A stretch of DNA of 64,000 nt from Treponema sp. (GTDB taxonomy: Bacteria > Spirochaetota > Spirochaetia > Treponematales > Breznakiellaceae): NCBI GenBank assembly GCA_009781635.1, contig WQXU01000007.1:47724-111723 (forward strand), read 5' to 3'. How positions within the stretch are numbered: the first letter of the stretch is position 1; every line of letters begins with the position of its first letter. Both the position numbers and the translations under genes were made by a program. The notes beneath the pieces were generated by a model. That model had not been told where the DNA came from and did no database searches. It was given only the letters and a program-made list of their open reading frames with translations. Below are positions 26,628 through 35,800 of this stretch, piece by piece.

Positions 26628-27754
26628 TTTGGCTTTCCTTTTCTTTTAATAAAAATTCGAGCATAAATATTTTTTCCATTTATTAATGGTCTTGCATCTT
26701 TGCTTCCTAAAAAAGGTAAACCTACAATTTCTGCATTATATCCGGCAGATGAAGACATTCCCAAAATTTCAAACTGTTCTGGGCAGTATTTATCAAGTAA
26801 AGAAACTGGCACTCCCATGACACCATCATAATCGCTTGGAATAGCATCAACATAAGGCACTTCAATTGCATTATAATTATCATATTTTTGATATTCTTTT
26901 CCTCTTAGTTCTTTATGTTTACTATATCTTATATTATCTGCCATAGTCATTAATGACAGAGGTTCATGACGGCGGCCATGATCTACATTTGTAAACCAAC
27001 GAACACCGACAACTTTCTGGTAATAAATATTTTCACCCTTTTCATTTTTGCGTATTTCACCAGTAAATTTTTCTTTGTCAACTATATTTGCTGGTATTAT
27101 AAATTCTCGATCACCGCTAGTAATACTTGGGCCTAACCATACTTTAATACTTCTTATTAGCGGGAAGACTTCTTTATAAGTTATTGCGTTTATATTGCCA
27201 ATGATTATGAATTTTTTGCTTGCTTCCACAATCCACGCTAGAAACTCTCGAAAAAGCGAAAATGGAGGATTAGTAATAATAAAATCAGTTTCTTCACGGA
27301 GAGCTTTCACTTCGTCACTACGAAAATCGCCGTTGCCTTTTAAGCGAATTAAATGTTGTTTATCAGATAAAATCTCTTTGACATTCGGCAAATTAACAGT
27401 TGCAATTCCATTAAAATCAGGCGGATCAGTCAAAACTAACTTATGTGCTTTTCGTGTTGTTTTATTTTCTGACGTTTCATCATTAAACAGTGAAAGTTCT
27501 TTGTTAGAAATCTGCGATCCATCATAACATGTTGCAATGAGCTTTTTTAGCCCAAAATCTTTGAAACGAAGTGCAAAATATTTGAAAAAGTTACTTTCAT
27601 ATGGGTCATCGCAAGGGAGTAATATTGTTTTCCCGCGAAATACATCAGGATTATACTCCAAATAGGCATTCATTTCTTTTTCAATGTCATGAAATTGGGT
27701 ATAAAATTCATCATTTTTGACAATTTTTGCCTCTTTTTGAAATTTACTTGCCAT
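26624..27754 (-). CDS. EcoRI-type adenine-specific DNA methyltransferase
   Basis: A 376-residue protein of the EcoRI methylase family. AKIVKNDEFYTQFHDIEKEM is the family start, LLPCDDPYESNFFKYFALRF is the S-adenosylmethionine-binding region, TDFIITNPPFSLFREFL contains the catalytic NPPF, and VVGVRWFTNVDH follows. It should methylate adenine N6 in a short target. The gene is first in a two-gene operon with the DUF262-HNH protein. The pair lies between two attC-like sites and has very low GC, suggesting horizontal acquisition. Confidence 0.88.
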   Translation of the reverse strand: MASKFQKEAKIVKNDEFYTQFHDIEKEMNAYLEYNPDVFRGKTILLPCDDPYESNFFKYFALRFKDFGLKKLIATCYDGSQISNKELSLFNDETSENKTTRKAHKLVLTDPPDFNGIATVNLPNVKEILSDKQHLIRLKGNGDFRSDEVKALREETDFIITNPPFSLFREFLAWIVEASKKFIIIGNINAITYKEVFPLIRSIKVWLGPSITSGDREFIIPANIVDKEKFTGEIRKNEKGENIYYQKVVGVRWFTNVDHGRRHEPLSLMTMADNIRYSKHKELRGKEYQKYDNYNAIEVPYVDAIPSDYDGVMGVPVSLLDKYCPEQFEILGMSSSAGYNAEIVGLPFLGSKDARPLINGKNIYARIFIKRKGKPK

Positions 27755-27888
27755 TTATTAACCCTATATTCCTATGATTTATGTTATATTATCATAATAA
27801 ATCATTATTTTCAATTGGCAAATTTTGACATTTTTCTGTAAATTTTGATGTTTTTTGTTTAATTTTAACTTTTCTGCGCCATAATTTC

Positions 27889-28078
27889 GCCTAACGTTCT
27901 GGTTGTATATGACGGTTTGGCAACCCGAATAAGCGAAACCGTAGGTTTTGCAGGGTTGCCAAACTTTGGCGTAGACAAAACCGCACAAAGGGCTTCGCCC
28001 GACTGCTGTTTTTCATAGCCCGAGCCGCCCTCTGGCGGCGAAGCATATAAAAATTCTCTTAGGCGACGTTTTCATGCT
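27889..28078 (+). other. Composite attC-like structured region
   Basis: It begins GCCTAACG (exact RYYYAAC core) and ends TTAGGCGACG. Inside are a perfect 12-bp stem (GTTTGGCAACCC at 27915 with its complement at 27953), GGGC-TTC-GCCC, and GCCGCC-CTCT-GGCGGC. It looks like two attC-type sites joined, with the last 3' core degenerate (CTTAGGC for GTTAGGC). The downstream cassette ends 2.3 kb later with the inverse core GTCGCCTAAC. Confidence 0.45.
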
Positions 28079-28114
28079 TTATAAAATAATAATACTATAT
28101 TTGATTTCATTATT

Positions 28115-28327
28115 TTATCTATTTTTAAAATCTATAAATTTAAACAAGAAATCTAAATCCTCATTTTTCGTTATGTATTCCATTTCAAAATTCAGCGATG
28201 ACGATCCAGCTTGACATAATAACTTACTTTTTTCTCTATCTGGAATATTTAACTTATCAAAATTGTCTAAATCTTTTCTTGTAAATTGAAATACAACATT
28301 AAAGAAGCTATCCCATATATAGATCAA
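28115..28327 (-). CDS. Small protein related to the upstream gene's N-terminal half
   Basis: A 70-residue protein, function unknown. FQFTRKDLDNFDKLNIPDRE, then DLDFLFKFIDF aligns by eye with FFLTENHLRNLNKLDITESI and LLKTIEF of the adjacent 129-residue protein, so the two are paralogous units or a split gene. It starts 5 bp after the neighbour's stop codon on the same strand. The coding status is uncertain because it is short. Confidence 0.5.
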   Translation of the reverse strand: MIYIWDSFFNVVFQFTRKDLDNFDKLNIPDREKSKLLCQAGSSSLNFEMEYITKNEDLDFLFKFIDFKNR

Positions 28328-28332
28328 GAAAA

Positions 28333-28722
28333 TTATTCTTTTTTTTTCTTTACATTACATATCCAGTACTGCTTGTCTTTGGGATAAACCCAATCTATTT
28401 TCAACCCCATTTCATTTATCAATATTTCCGACAAGTTGATAAAAACGGGATAACTATCTTTAAGGATTTTAATTAATACTTCATTTGTGGGGAATATTGA
28501 TAAATCTGTTAATAATGGTTTTAATTCATATTTTTCTATGAATTCAATAGTTTTTAACAAATCTGTTAACTCTTTTCTCACCTTTATATCTAATATGATT
28601 GGGACAGGTGTATCTATTGTTTTAAATTGTTTTTTAATACTTTCTGTAATATCAAGCTTATTCAAATTTCTCAAATGATTCTCTGTAAGAAAAAATCTTA
28701 CCAAAAAATAAGTATTATACAC
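28333..28722 (-). CDS. Unrecognised small protein sharing a C-terminal motif with the pentapeptide protein
   Basis: A 129-residue protein with no known family. The C-terminal half LKPLLTDLSIFPTNEVLIK followed by LSEILINEMGLKIDW strongly parallels the last 45 residues of the upstream pentapeptide-repeat protein (NPLLTDPTIPPSDELLG, then LSTKLINEMGFILK). The N-terminal half is paralogous to the downstream 70-residue protein. The three co-directional genes thus form a module of shuffled parts. Confidence 0.55.
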   Translation of the reverse strand: MYNTYFLVRFFLTENHLRNLNKLDITESIKKQFKTIDTPVPIILDIKVRKELTDLLKTIEFIEKYELKPLLTDLSIFPTNEVLIKILKDSYPVFINLSEILINEMGLKIDWVYPKDKQYWICNVKKKKE

Positions 28723-28800
28723 CGAAATGTAAAAAACATTTTTCTTGTTTTTTTTTGCTTTATATAGCCATAAATTTATGTCGGCAAAATTACAAAATTC

Positions 28801-30309
28801 TCATTTTAATATAAACCCCATTTCATTAATTAACTTTGTAGATAGTTCATTAAAAATAGTATAACTATCGCCAAGTGAAATACCCAATAATTCATCTGAA
28901 GGTGGTATTGTAGGATCTGTTAATAAAGGATTCCCGGAAAACATTCTATTCAATTGAGGTGTGAATTCCACTTCAGATATTTCTGCGTTTTTATTTTCGT
29001 TGTATGGCATATTAAAATACTTTAAAGAGTCTACCATATTTTTCATAAGAATATCTGAATCACTTAATATTTTATTATACTTTTCTAAATTAGGAGGTAA
29101 TGTCGTATTTTTTGGAGAAATACCAGATATTTCGCAATCTATAATTTTTGTATAATCTGTTACCTTAAAGGCTTTTCCTTTTTCAAAATTAAACGATTCA
29201 TAAGACCATGTAAGCGTACATTGATTAAACTTAGTTTTGATCATCTTGCATTTAGAAAATGTTCCATCTATAAAACTACATTCAGAAAAATTAGTTTCAG
29301 AGAAATTACATTCATCTAATGTACTATACATAAAATTACATTCAGACAGTATAGCTCCTAGAAAGCTGCATTTTCGTAAATTACTATTAGCAAAATAACA
29401 ATTTTTTATATCACCGTTAACAAAAACACATTTTGATAAGTTTCCGTCAATAAAACTACATTCAGATAAATCTGCTTCAATCATATAACTCTCGTCTAAA
29501 GTACTTTTCCCAAAATTACAATTTTTAAAAGTACTTTGAATAAAACTACATTTATGAAAAAACCCATGCTGAAAATCGCACTTCTCCAAAACACAATGAT
29601 CAAAAAATACATTTTCAATATTAATTCCGTTAAAATCGCAATTAATTAATGTGCTGGATGATAGATTGGATTTATAACCCCGATAAACACTATCATTTCC
29701 ATTATATGGTCTAAATAAATAATTAATCAGAGTTTGGATAATTACGGGACACCTATCAGGAGTTTTATTTAAATCAATGTTTTCATAGAATTTTAATGAA
29801 TTCTCTCGCAAATAACTACAAAAAAGATTATGAACCACTTGTGTATAATTCTCATTCTCGAAAGCAATTTGATGTAAAGCGTGTATTCCACCTAATACAA
29901 CAGTACGACTTTTCTTACCTAAGTTACCTACTGCATTATTGAAACGAGTATCAACATTCCCCTTATACATTATTTCAATTTGCTTGTCGGTTCTTTTTGT
30001 TTGTTCTTCCATTACTTTTACACGCTTATAGCTAGTATTCCAAACAAGAAAACCAACTATACCTGCAATAAATGCAAGGAAGACTTTTATCAATTCACCC
30101 CGTGATTCATTATCTTGGATAAAAAAATATTCAGCAATATTTTCAAAGAAATAAACAAATAAAGATAGTAATAGTACTATAATTGTTATATAAATTATTA
30201 TTCCTACAATTCTTTTTTTAGAGAATAATTGATTATTATTCCCTTGTTTTTGATTGAAATATATTTGGTTATTATTTTCTGTTATTTTATTTTTGGCTTT
30301 TTGAGTCAT
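28801..30309 (-). CDS. Membrane-anchored pentapeptide-repeat protein
   Basis: A 502-residue protein. Two TM helices (about residues 33-60 and 70-92, GIIIYITIIVLLLSLFVYFF and FLAFIAGIVGFLVW), a short helical region (VMEEQTKRTDKQIEIMYKG) and a conserved LGGIHALHQIAFENENY block precede roughly 25 pentapeptide units rich in C.F (about 215-370, for example FKNCNFGKSTLDESYM). A C-terminal domain ends LINEMGFILK. Membrane pentapeptide proteins with this N-terminal layout occur in many accessory regions; some defence systems use such repeats as scaffolds. Function is unknown. Confidence 0.75.
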   Translation of the reverse strand: MTQKAKNKITENNNQIYFNQKQGNNNQLFSKKRIVGIIIYITIIVLLLSLFVYFFENIAEYFFIQDNESRGELIKVFLAFIAGIVGFLVWNTSYKRVKVMEEQTKRTDKQIEIMYKGNVDTRFNNAVGNLGKKSRTVVLGGIHALHQIAFENENYTQVVHNLFCSYLRENSLKFYENIDLNKTPDRCPVIIQTLINYLFRPYNGNDSVYRGYKSNLSSSTLINCDFNGINIENVFFDHCVLEKCDFQHGFFHKCSFIQSTFKNCNFGKSTLDESYMIEADLSECSFIDGNLSKCVFVNGDIKNCYFANSNLRKCSFLGAILSECNFMYSTLDECNFSETNFSECSFIDGTFSKCKMIKTKFNQCTLTWSYESFNFEKGKAFKVTDYTKIIDCEISGISPKNTTLPPNLEKYNKILSDSDILMKNMVDSLKYFNMPYNENKNAEISEVEFTPQLNRMFSGNPLLTDPTIPPSDELLGISLGDSYTIFNELSTKLINEMGFILK

Positions 30310-30397
30310 ATTTTCTTATTATATAACACATTTCTTATAAATTGTCAAGCAATAACATTGTTTATTTTTATATACCTTTAATTTATTTGAAAATGTC

Positions 30398-30420
30398 GCC
30401 TAACGAGGTTATGATAAAAG
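30398..30420 (+). other. attC-like 5' core next to the IS110-family element
   Basis: GTCGCCTAACGAG matches the 5' core of the sites at 27889 and 25370, and the text then changes into the presumed IS end with no matching 3' half after the element. Some IS110/IS1111 elements insert in attC sites, which would explain a broken site here. This is weak on its own. Confidence 0.35.
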
Positions 30421-30655
30421 AAATGCGAAAGCTGGTATACTAAAGTAAAGTTTGAAAAGAACGATACTGGTTGTAACTTAAACTGGGGCAGGATTACTGA
30501 CCTCGTGCTAACGAATAACAACCAGCACCGCATTGCCTTTTGGGGAATAGTATTAATCTCATTATTACCCCGTATAGACGTTTGGTAGTATACTGGTTTG
30601 CAGAGCAAACCCAATTCCTTTTCAAATTATAATTAATTTTTTTATGAAGGAACTT
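30421..30655 (+). ncRNA. Structured non-coding end of IS110 element, candidate bridge RNA
   Basis: About 235 nt without a convincing gene lies directly 5' of the IS110-type transposase. It holds a perfect stem CTGGTTGT/ACAACCAG (30467-30474 with 30518-30525), a hairpin GGTTTGC-AGA-GCAAACC (30595-30611) and two GTATACT motifs near the ends. IS110-group elements encode a bridge RNA in this position that guides recombination. Exact boundaries are not determined. Confidence 0.45.
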
Positions 30656-31765
30656 ATGAAGTTTGTAGGTATTGACCTTCACACTAACCGTTTTACTTGT
30701 TGTTATCTTTCTGATAACTCTAAGGAAAAATAAACAGAAACTTTTGATCTTGATGCGGAAGGACTAAGAAGTTTTTATTCTACAATTAACAAGGATACCT
30801 ATATCCTTGTTGAAGCTACCATTAACACATTTTCTTTTATTACTTTGTTTAAAGATTTAGTCAAAGAAGTAATCATTGCAAATACATATCAGCTTAAATC
30901 CGTAGGTGTTCCTGGGAAGAAAACAGACAAGATAGACGCTTACAAACTAGCGGAAAAACTGAAAGCTGAAGTAATTTCTGGCGTTCAACAGATAGTTCTG
31001 GTTACCATTCCTCCAAAGGAAATCAGGGATTTAAGAGCTCTTTTTGTTACTTATCGTACTTTAAGAAAAGAAATAGGACAAACAAAGATTCGTACTCATT
31101 CTTTTTTAAAAGAAAATCTCATTCCATTCACCAAAGAAAACATATTTGGGAAAAAAGCCAGAATTGAAATAAGAAAAATATCCATTGATTATTTGTTGTC
31201 ATTTCAAATTAACCTTTTAATGGACAGTTTAGAGCATTCGGAAGATGCATTTGATAAACTTGTTAATGGAATTAATAAAGCCGGTGCTTCATTTATGTCT
31301 GAGATTGAAATATTGACCAGCATGACAGGTATATCTGTTATAACCGCAATAGCGGTTAGAGCTGATGTTAGCGATGTATCAAGGTTTAGAAATTCAAAAC
31401 ATTTTGCCTACTATTTGCGAAGCGCTCCAAGAGTTGAAAGTTCAAATGATAAAACGATTATAAAAAGCACCAATAAAGCCGGAAGGAAACTTTCAATAAC
31501 ACTCATTTCCCAGTCGCTTAATCATTTTCGTGATGATAATGAAAAGCTGTGCCGGTTTTAAGAAAGGGCAAAGGTTTATAAGAAAAAAGGAATAATACGG
31601 ATGGCTTTGTGCCGCAGGGTAATAACAGAAATATATCAGATGCTAAAGAAGCGAGAATATCATTATTTCTGTAATCCTGTATTGCATAATAAGAAAATGT
31701 CAGAGTATAGAAATTTATTGGAGAAAGAAAATATTATTTTACAAGAATTTTCAAAAGCAGCTTGA
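30656..31765 (+). pseudogene. IS110-family transposase with two in-frame stops
   Basis: One frame from ATG at 30656 (AAGGA 5 bp upstream) runs to TGA at 31763 with TAA codons at 30731 and 31559. It begins MKFVGIDLHTNRFTCCYLSD, with the RuvC-like DEDD catalytic residues in VGIDLH, LVEAT and KTDKIDAYKLAE. The C-terminal Tnp20 half has ILTSMTGISVITAIAVRADV and APRVESSNDKT. The second stop falls where the family normally has a Tyr before ERAK, fitting TAT or TAC to TAA. Repaired length would be about 369 residues. The element is probably dead unless supplied in trans. Confidence 0.85.
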
Positions 31766-31781
31766 CTTTTTTCATAGATGT

Positions 31782-32322
31782 TTATTTATCGACAAATATT
31801 TTTTCCAGTGCGATCTTCAATTCTGGAAAAATATCAACGGTAACTTTATCTGTGCCATTATATGTTTTTACGGATATAAAACCATTTTCAAAAATAAGCC
31901 ATAAGAAATATTTTGTCCGTATCTATAACCCAGTATTCTCTAACGCCTGCTTTTCGATAAAGCTCTAATTTAATTTACATTTCAATTACAAGATCAGGAG
32001 CTCTCCGGCAGCCTTCCGGGCCGAGTTTTTGCCTATCGCAGATAACAGATATATCCGGTTGAACCACATTATCGTCGCTTTCATCCGCCTTGTAAAAAAG
32101 CCGGACATTAAATGGGGCCGGAAATACTCTGCATGATTTTCCCTGCAGAAAAACGTTAAAGTAACTTGATAGCTCCATTAAAATAGCTTGATATTTTGTA
32201 CTTGGAGCAGACATAGCATACGCTTCACCGTTAATGAGCTCAAATCGTTCACCTTCTGCAAGTTCCCATTCTTTATATTCAGCATAAGTATAGTAACACT
32301 CTTCTCTTGGAAAAGCACCCAT
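31782..32322 (-). pseudogene. Uma2-family nuclease, frameshifted and interrupted
   Basis: The intact 115-residue part (31975-32322) has the Uma2 start YTYAEYKEWELAEGERFELI, SAPSTKYQAILMELSSYF and QPDISVICD, ending PDLVIEM at a stop. Beyond it, the minus strand continues with LYRKAGVREYWVID and then, in another frame, VKTYNGTDKVTVDIFPELKI to the stop at 31782. The gene has thus lost a short piece after PDLVIE and has a frameshift. Uma2 proteins have a PD-(D/E)xK fold and often multiply in genomes; their role is unclear. Confidence 0.75.
31787..31878. repeat. Direct repeat, copy 1a (pairs with 39655-39746)
   Basis: 92 nt covering the end of the Uma2 relic are repeated in the same orientation at 39655-39746 with only a few mismatches. 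A second matching block, 32253-32420, corresponds to 39748-39925. The second locus lacks the 374 bp between the blocks. Confidence 0.85.
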
Positions 32323-32813
32323 TAATTCAATTATAAACCATTTTTCTATCTTCGTCTATTTGTAATTTTACTCTTAAATGTGATTACGCATAACAAGGCA
32401 GCTTCCCTTCTATAAAAGAAATATTATTATAAGAACTCTTAAAATTTGTTATTTCCTTTACAACTGGCATCTTTCCTCCAGATTATTTTCTTTAATCTTA
32501 AATTTTCATTTTATCTTTGTTAATTGAATTATATTAATTTTTGCCCTATGACAAATACTGTAATTTCTTTATAACTATTTTTAAATCAGTACTTTTTCGT
32601 ATTGCGAGCATAATATACCTCCATAATTGTTAACAATATATCATTATAACATATTATCAATGAGGTAAACAAAAAACAATTAATTTGATAATTTTACTAC
32701 AATTAAAGATGCTGTTTTAATGGTACGAAGTTTTTAGCAATATAATAAAAACCTTAACTGATACTCCCCCTTTGTACTAATTTATCATCTTCGTAAATTT
32801 GAAATTATAATCT
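32323..32813. other. Gene-free AT-rich gap
   Basis: About 490 bp between the Uma2 relic and the large HD protein gene. The first 98 bp belong to the repeat shared with 39.8-39.9 kb. I see no convincing gene or structured RNA in the remainder, only A/T-rich tracts. Confidence 0.5.
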
Positions 32814-35800
32814 CTAATACATTTTAATGTAAATAGGCTCACAATATTTATAACCATTCTCTTTAATATCATTTATTACTTTTATATACTCGTCATATAT
32901 TTTTTTACTACGTAGACTAAATTTAGAGTCATTAAGTAGTATTACAAATTTTTCTAGTATTAATGTAATTTTTTCATTATGTGAAAATAGCTTATCATCA
33001 TTCTGTTTTATTTCAATTATCCACGTTCTATAACAATTGATGTACGTTATCATTCGATGCAAGGCTCGTTCTAAATGATACATTGATGTATTTTTGTTTT
33101 GTGGAGCATGGTAAACAAATGGAGATTCTAAAATATCTTTGCCTTGTTCGCCTAACCTCTTAAACATATCTACTTCAATTCCTCCTAATGTAGAAAGTCC
33201 TTTTTTTATATTTTCATAAAAATCATTCAACAAAATTTCATATCTATATTTCTCATGGAGCCTGTTATAAGACATATTTTTACTGTAAAATAGCGGTTTT
33301 ATAGAATTGGTTTTATGTGGTGTATCGACAAATCTCATTGCTAAAAACTCAAAATGGGAACATATTATTCTTACATATGCTCGTCCTGCGCATGTAATTG
33401 CAATTTTGCCCACAGAACCGCTGTTTTTATTTATATTTTTTTTTAATATATCTTTTATTGCTTCTTTTGTTATACCTGGCTTAATGTGAATCGAATCAAA
33501 TGTAACAAGATGAGACCATGAATCGGATGTTTTCAGCGAATACATTCCATATATTGCATCAGACAGTAATTCTATTGTTTTCTCTTCAGTTAAACCTAAT
33601 GCTTTTTCAAACTCATGTACTAGATTTGATAAATGCACTATACCATCAGTATTGTTAGTGAGACGTTTGTAATGTTTCGGCATATGAAAAAATAAATAGA
33701 ATAAAATCAATCGCGATAATGAATACTCTTCAGGTACTCTGTTTCCAAACTTAATTCCAATTTGCTCAAAGTATCCGTCTTGTTTACCGGTAAATCTGTT
33801 ATTCCTGAAATGTTCAAAAATTAACCTATACACAATTCCTCTTGCTCCATATCTTAAGAAACCCGAATGCTTTAATTCAAATTTTGCTTCGTATTTTTGC
33901 ATTTCACTATATTCAGTTAATAGTTGATCGTTTTCGTTGCATATCTCGCATAAACATCGTACAAAACGAATATAATCATTATTAAATAAACCAGCAAGAG
34001 TTGCACTCGAATATGAATCCTCCAGTATCGACTTAATAAGCAATATATGATTCTTTATTTTTGGTTTAACATTTTTAATCTTTTCCATGATGTAGTTGCT
34101 CTTAACTTCCAGCACTTTTGCTTTATCTACATCTATCGATATATCCTCATTTTCAGAGAAATCATCAAATCTTCCGATATAATGTTCACCTATTATACTT
34201 GCTGTTGTGTCCCTCATCATAAAGATACAGCAATATCCTTCATGAAAGTTAAAATTACTATCTTTAAATATATCAACCTTGCTCGAAATAAAATTAAGAA
34301 TCTGTGACATTTCTTTAACAAATTCAATATATTCTTTGTTAAGGAAATTATTTGTAACCATTGGATCATCAATTGCATCAAGGTTATCAAATATGTAAAC
34401 TATCTTCTGTTTTGCTTTTTGTTCATATGTTATTTTGACCATGTCTAGCAACATAATTGCAATCATCAAATCCTTTATTGTAGTATCTTTCAAATATTTA
34501 TTGAATTCATTTTTGCAAAAACTATATGGTTTATTTGCTTGACTTACGCAGAATTTTAAGAATTTTCTTGCGCTTGGAAACTTATTTATTCTGGGTGTAA
34601 TTTTATTATATATATCATTAAGCAAATTAAGAACATAATGACTTATTATACTATTATTTATAACTTTATTTTCAAAAACATAACCCAAGATAAATCTTAA
34701 TTTATTTTCAATTGGATATGGTTCATATGTATTAACATCAGTTTCAAAGTTAAAATAGAAACACCGACCTTTCAATGCTGACTCTATTTTATTGATATGA
34801 CTATTAATCCACTTTATTTTTTCTTTTGTTTTTAATCTTGATTTATTAGATTCACTAAAGTATCTTTCAAATTCTTTAACAACGTCATCTAGATGTTCCT
34901 TGAAATATTTATCATCGACTTTAAAATCAGCATCAATTAATGGTATTTTTCTGTGATCCTCAAAAATATCATAAATATACTTTGCAAGTGTTGTTTTCCC
35001 GCTTCCACGATATCCAGTAAAAAATATTGTATTTTTTGTTATGCTATCTAGAACTTTAGCAATTAAACATAATCTTTTATATGTTAATAATCCCATAACA
35101 TGAAATTCATTAAAAAATAGATCATATGTTATCCTACCGCTTAAATTCCTGTTTGTTATCGGGTCAGGAAAAGGATCACAAGTTAGAAATATATGGAGTT
35201 CTGTTTTCGAAAATATTTCCGCCCATTCAGAATCATTCAATTCGGATAAAATGATTTTACCTTCGTCATGTGAAGGCGGGCTCATCCTCTTATCGTTGTC
35301 AGTAAATATTGCTTTAATAATATTTTCTGGTATATTACTCTGTTCATCAAGTTTAGTAACACAATCAGCAGGGTCCTCAAAATTATAGTTTAATCCAGAA
35401 GCACGAATTATGTGTAAAACATCTTCGTTTTTCCTATACAGATTAAATAAATATTCTATAAAATTATCTTTATAATTATTAAAATCATAACTACTTAAAA
35501 TAATATTAAAGCGAATCTTATGTTCAAAATATATAATACGAGTTTGTTTATGCAAATACCAAAACAAACTACTGTCATCTGGAATATCAAAAAATTCTGT
35601 TGTCCTAGAATTGATTCTTTTCTCATCTATATCAAGCTCATCACCTAATCTCAATAATGAAGCTAAAAATCTTAGTTTAATACCTAAATAATCAACCGGA
35701 CATTCTTTTATATTCATCTTAGAATGATATTGACAAACTTTACGAACATTAGAAATTATTTCTGGTTTAATATCACGTAAAATAGAATGTAGCGTATCAG

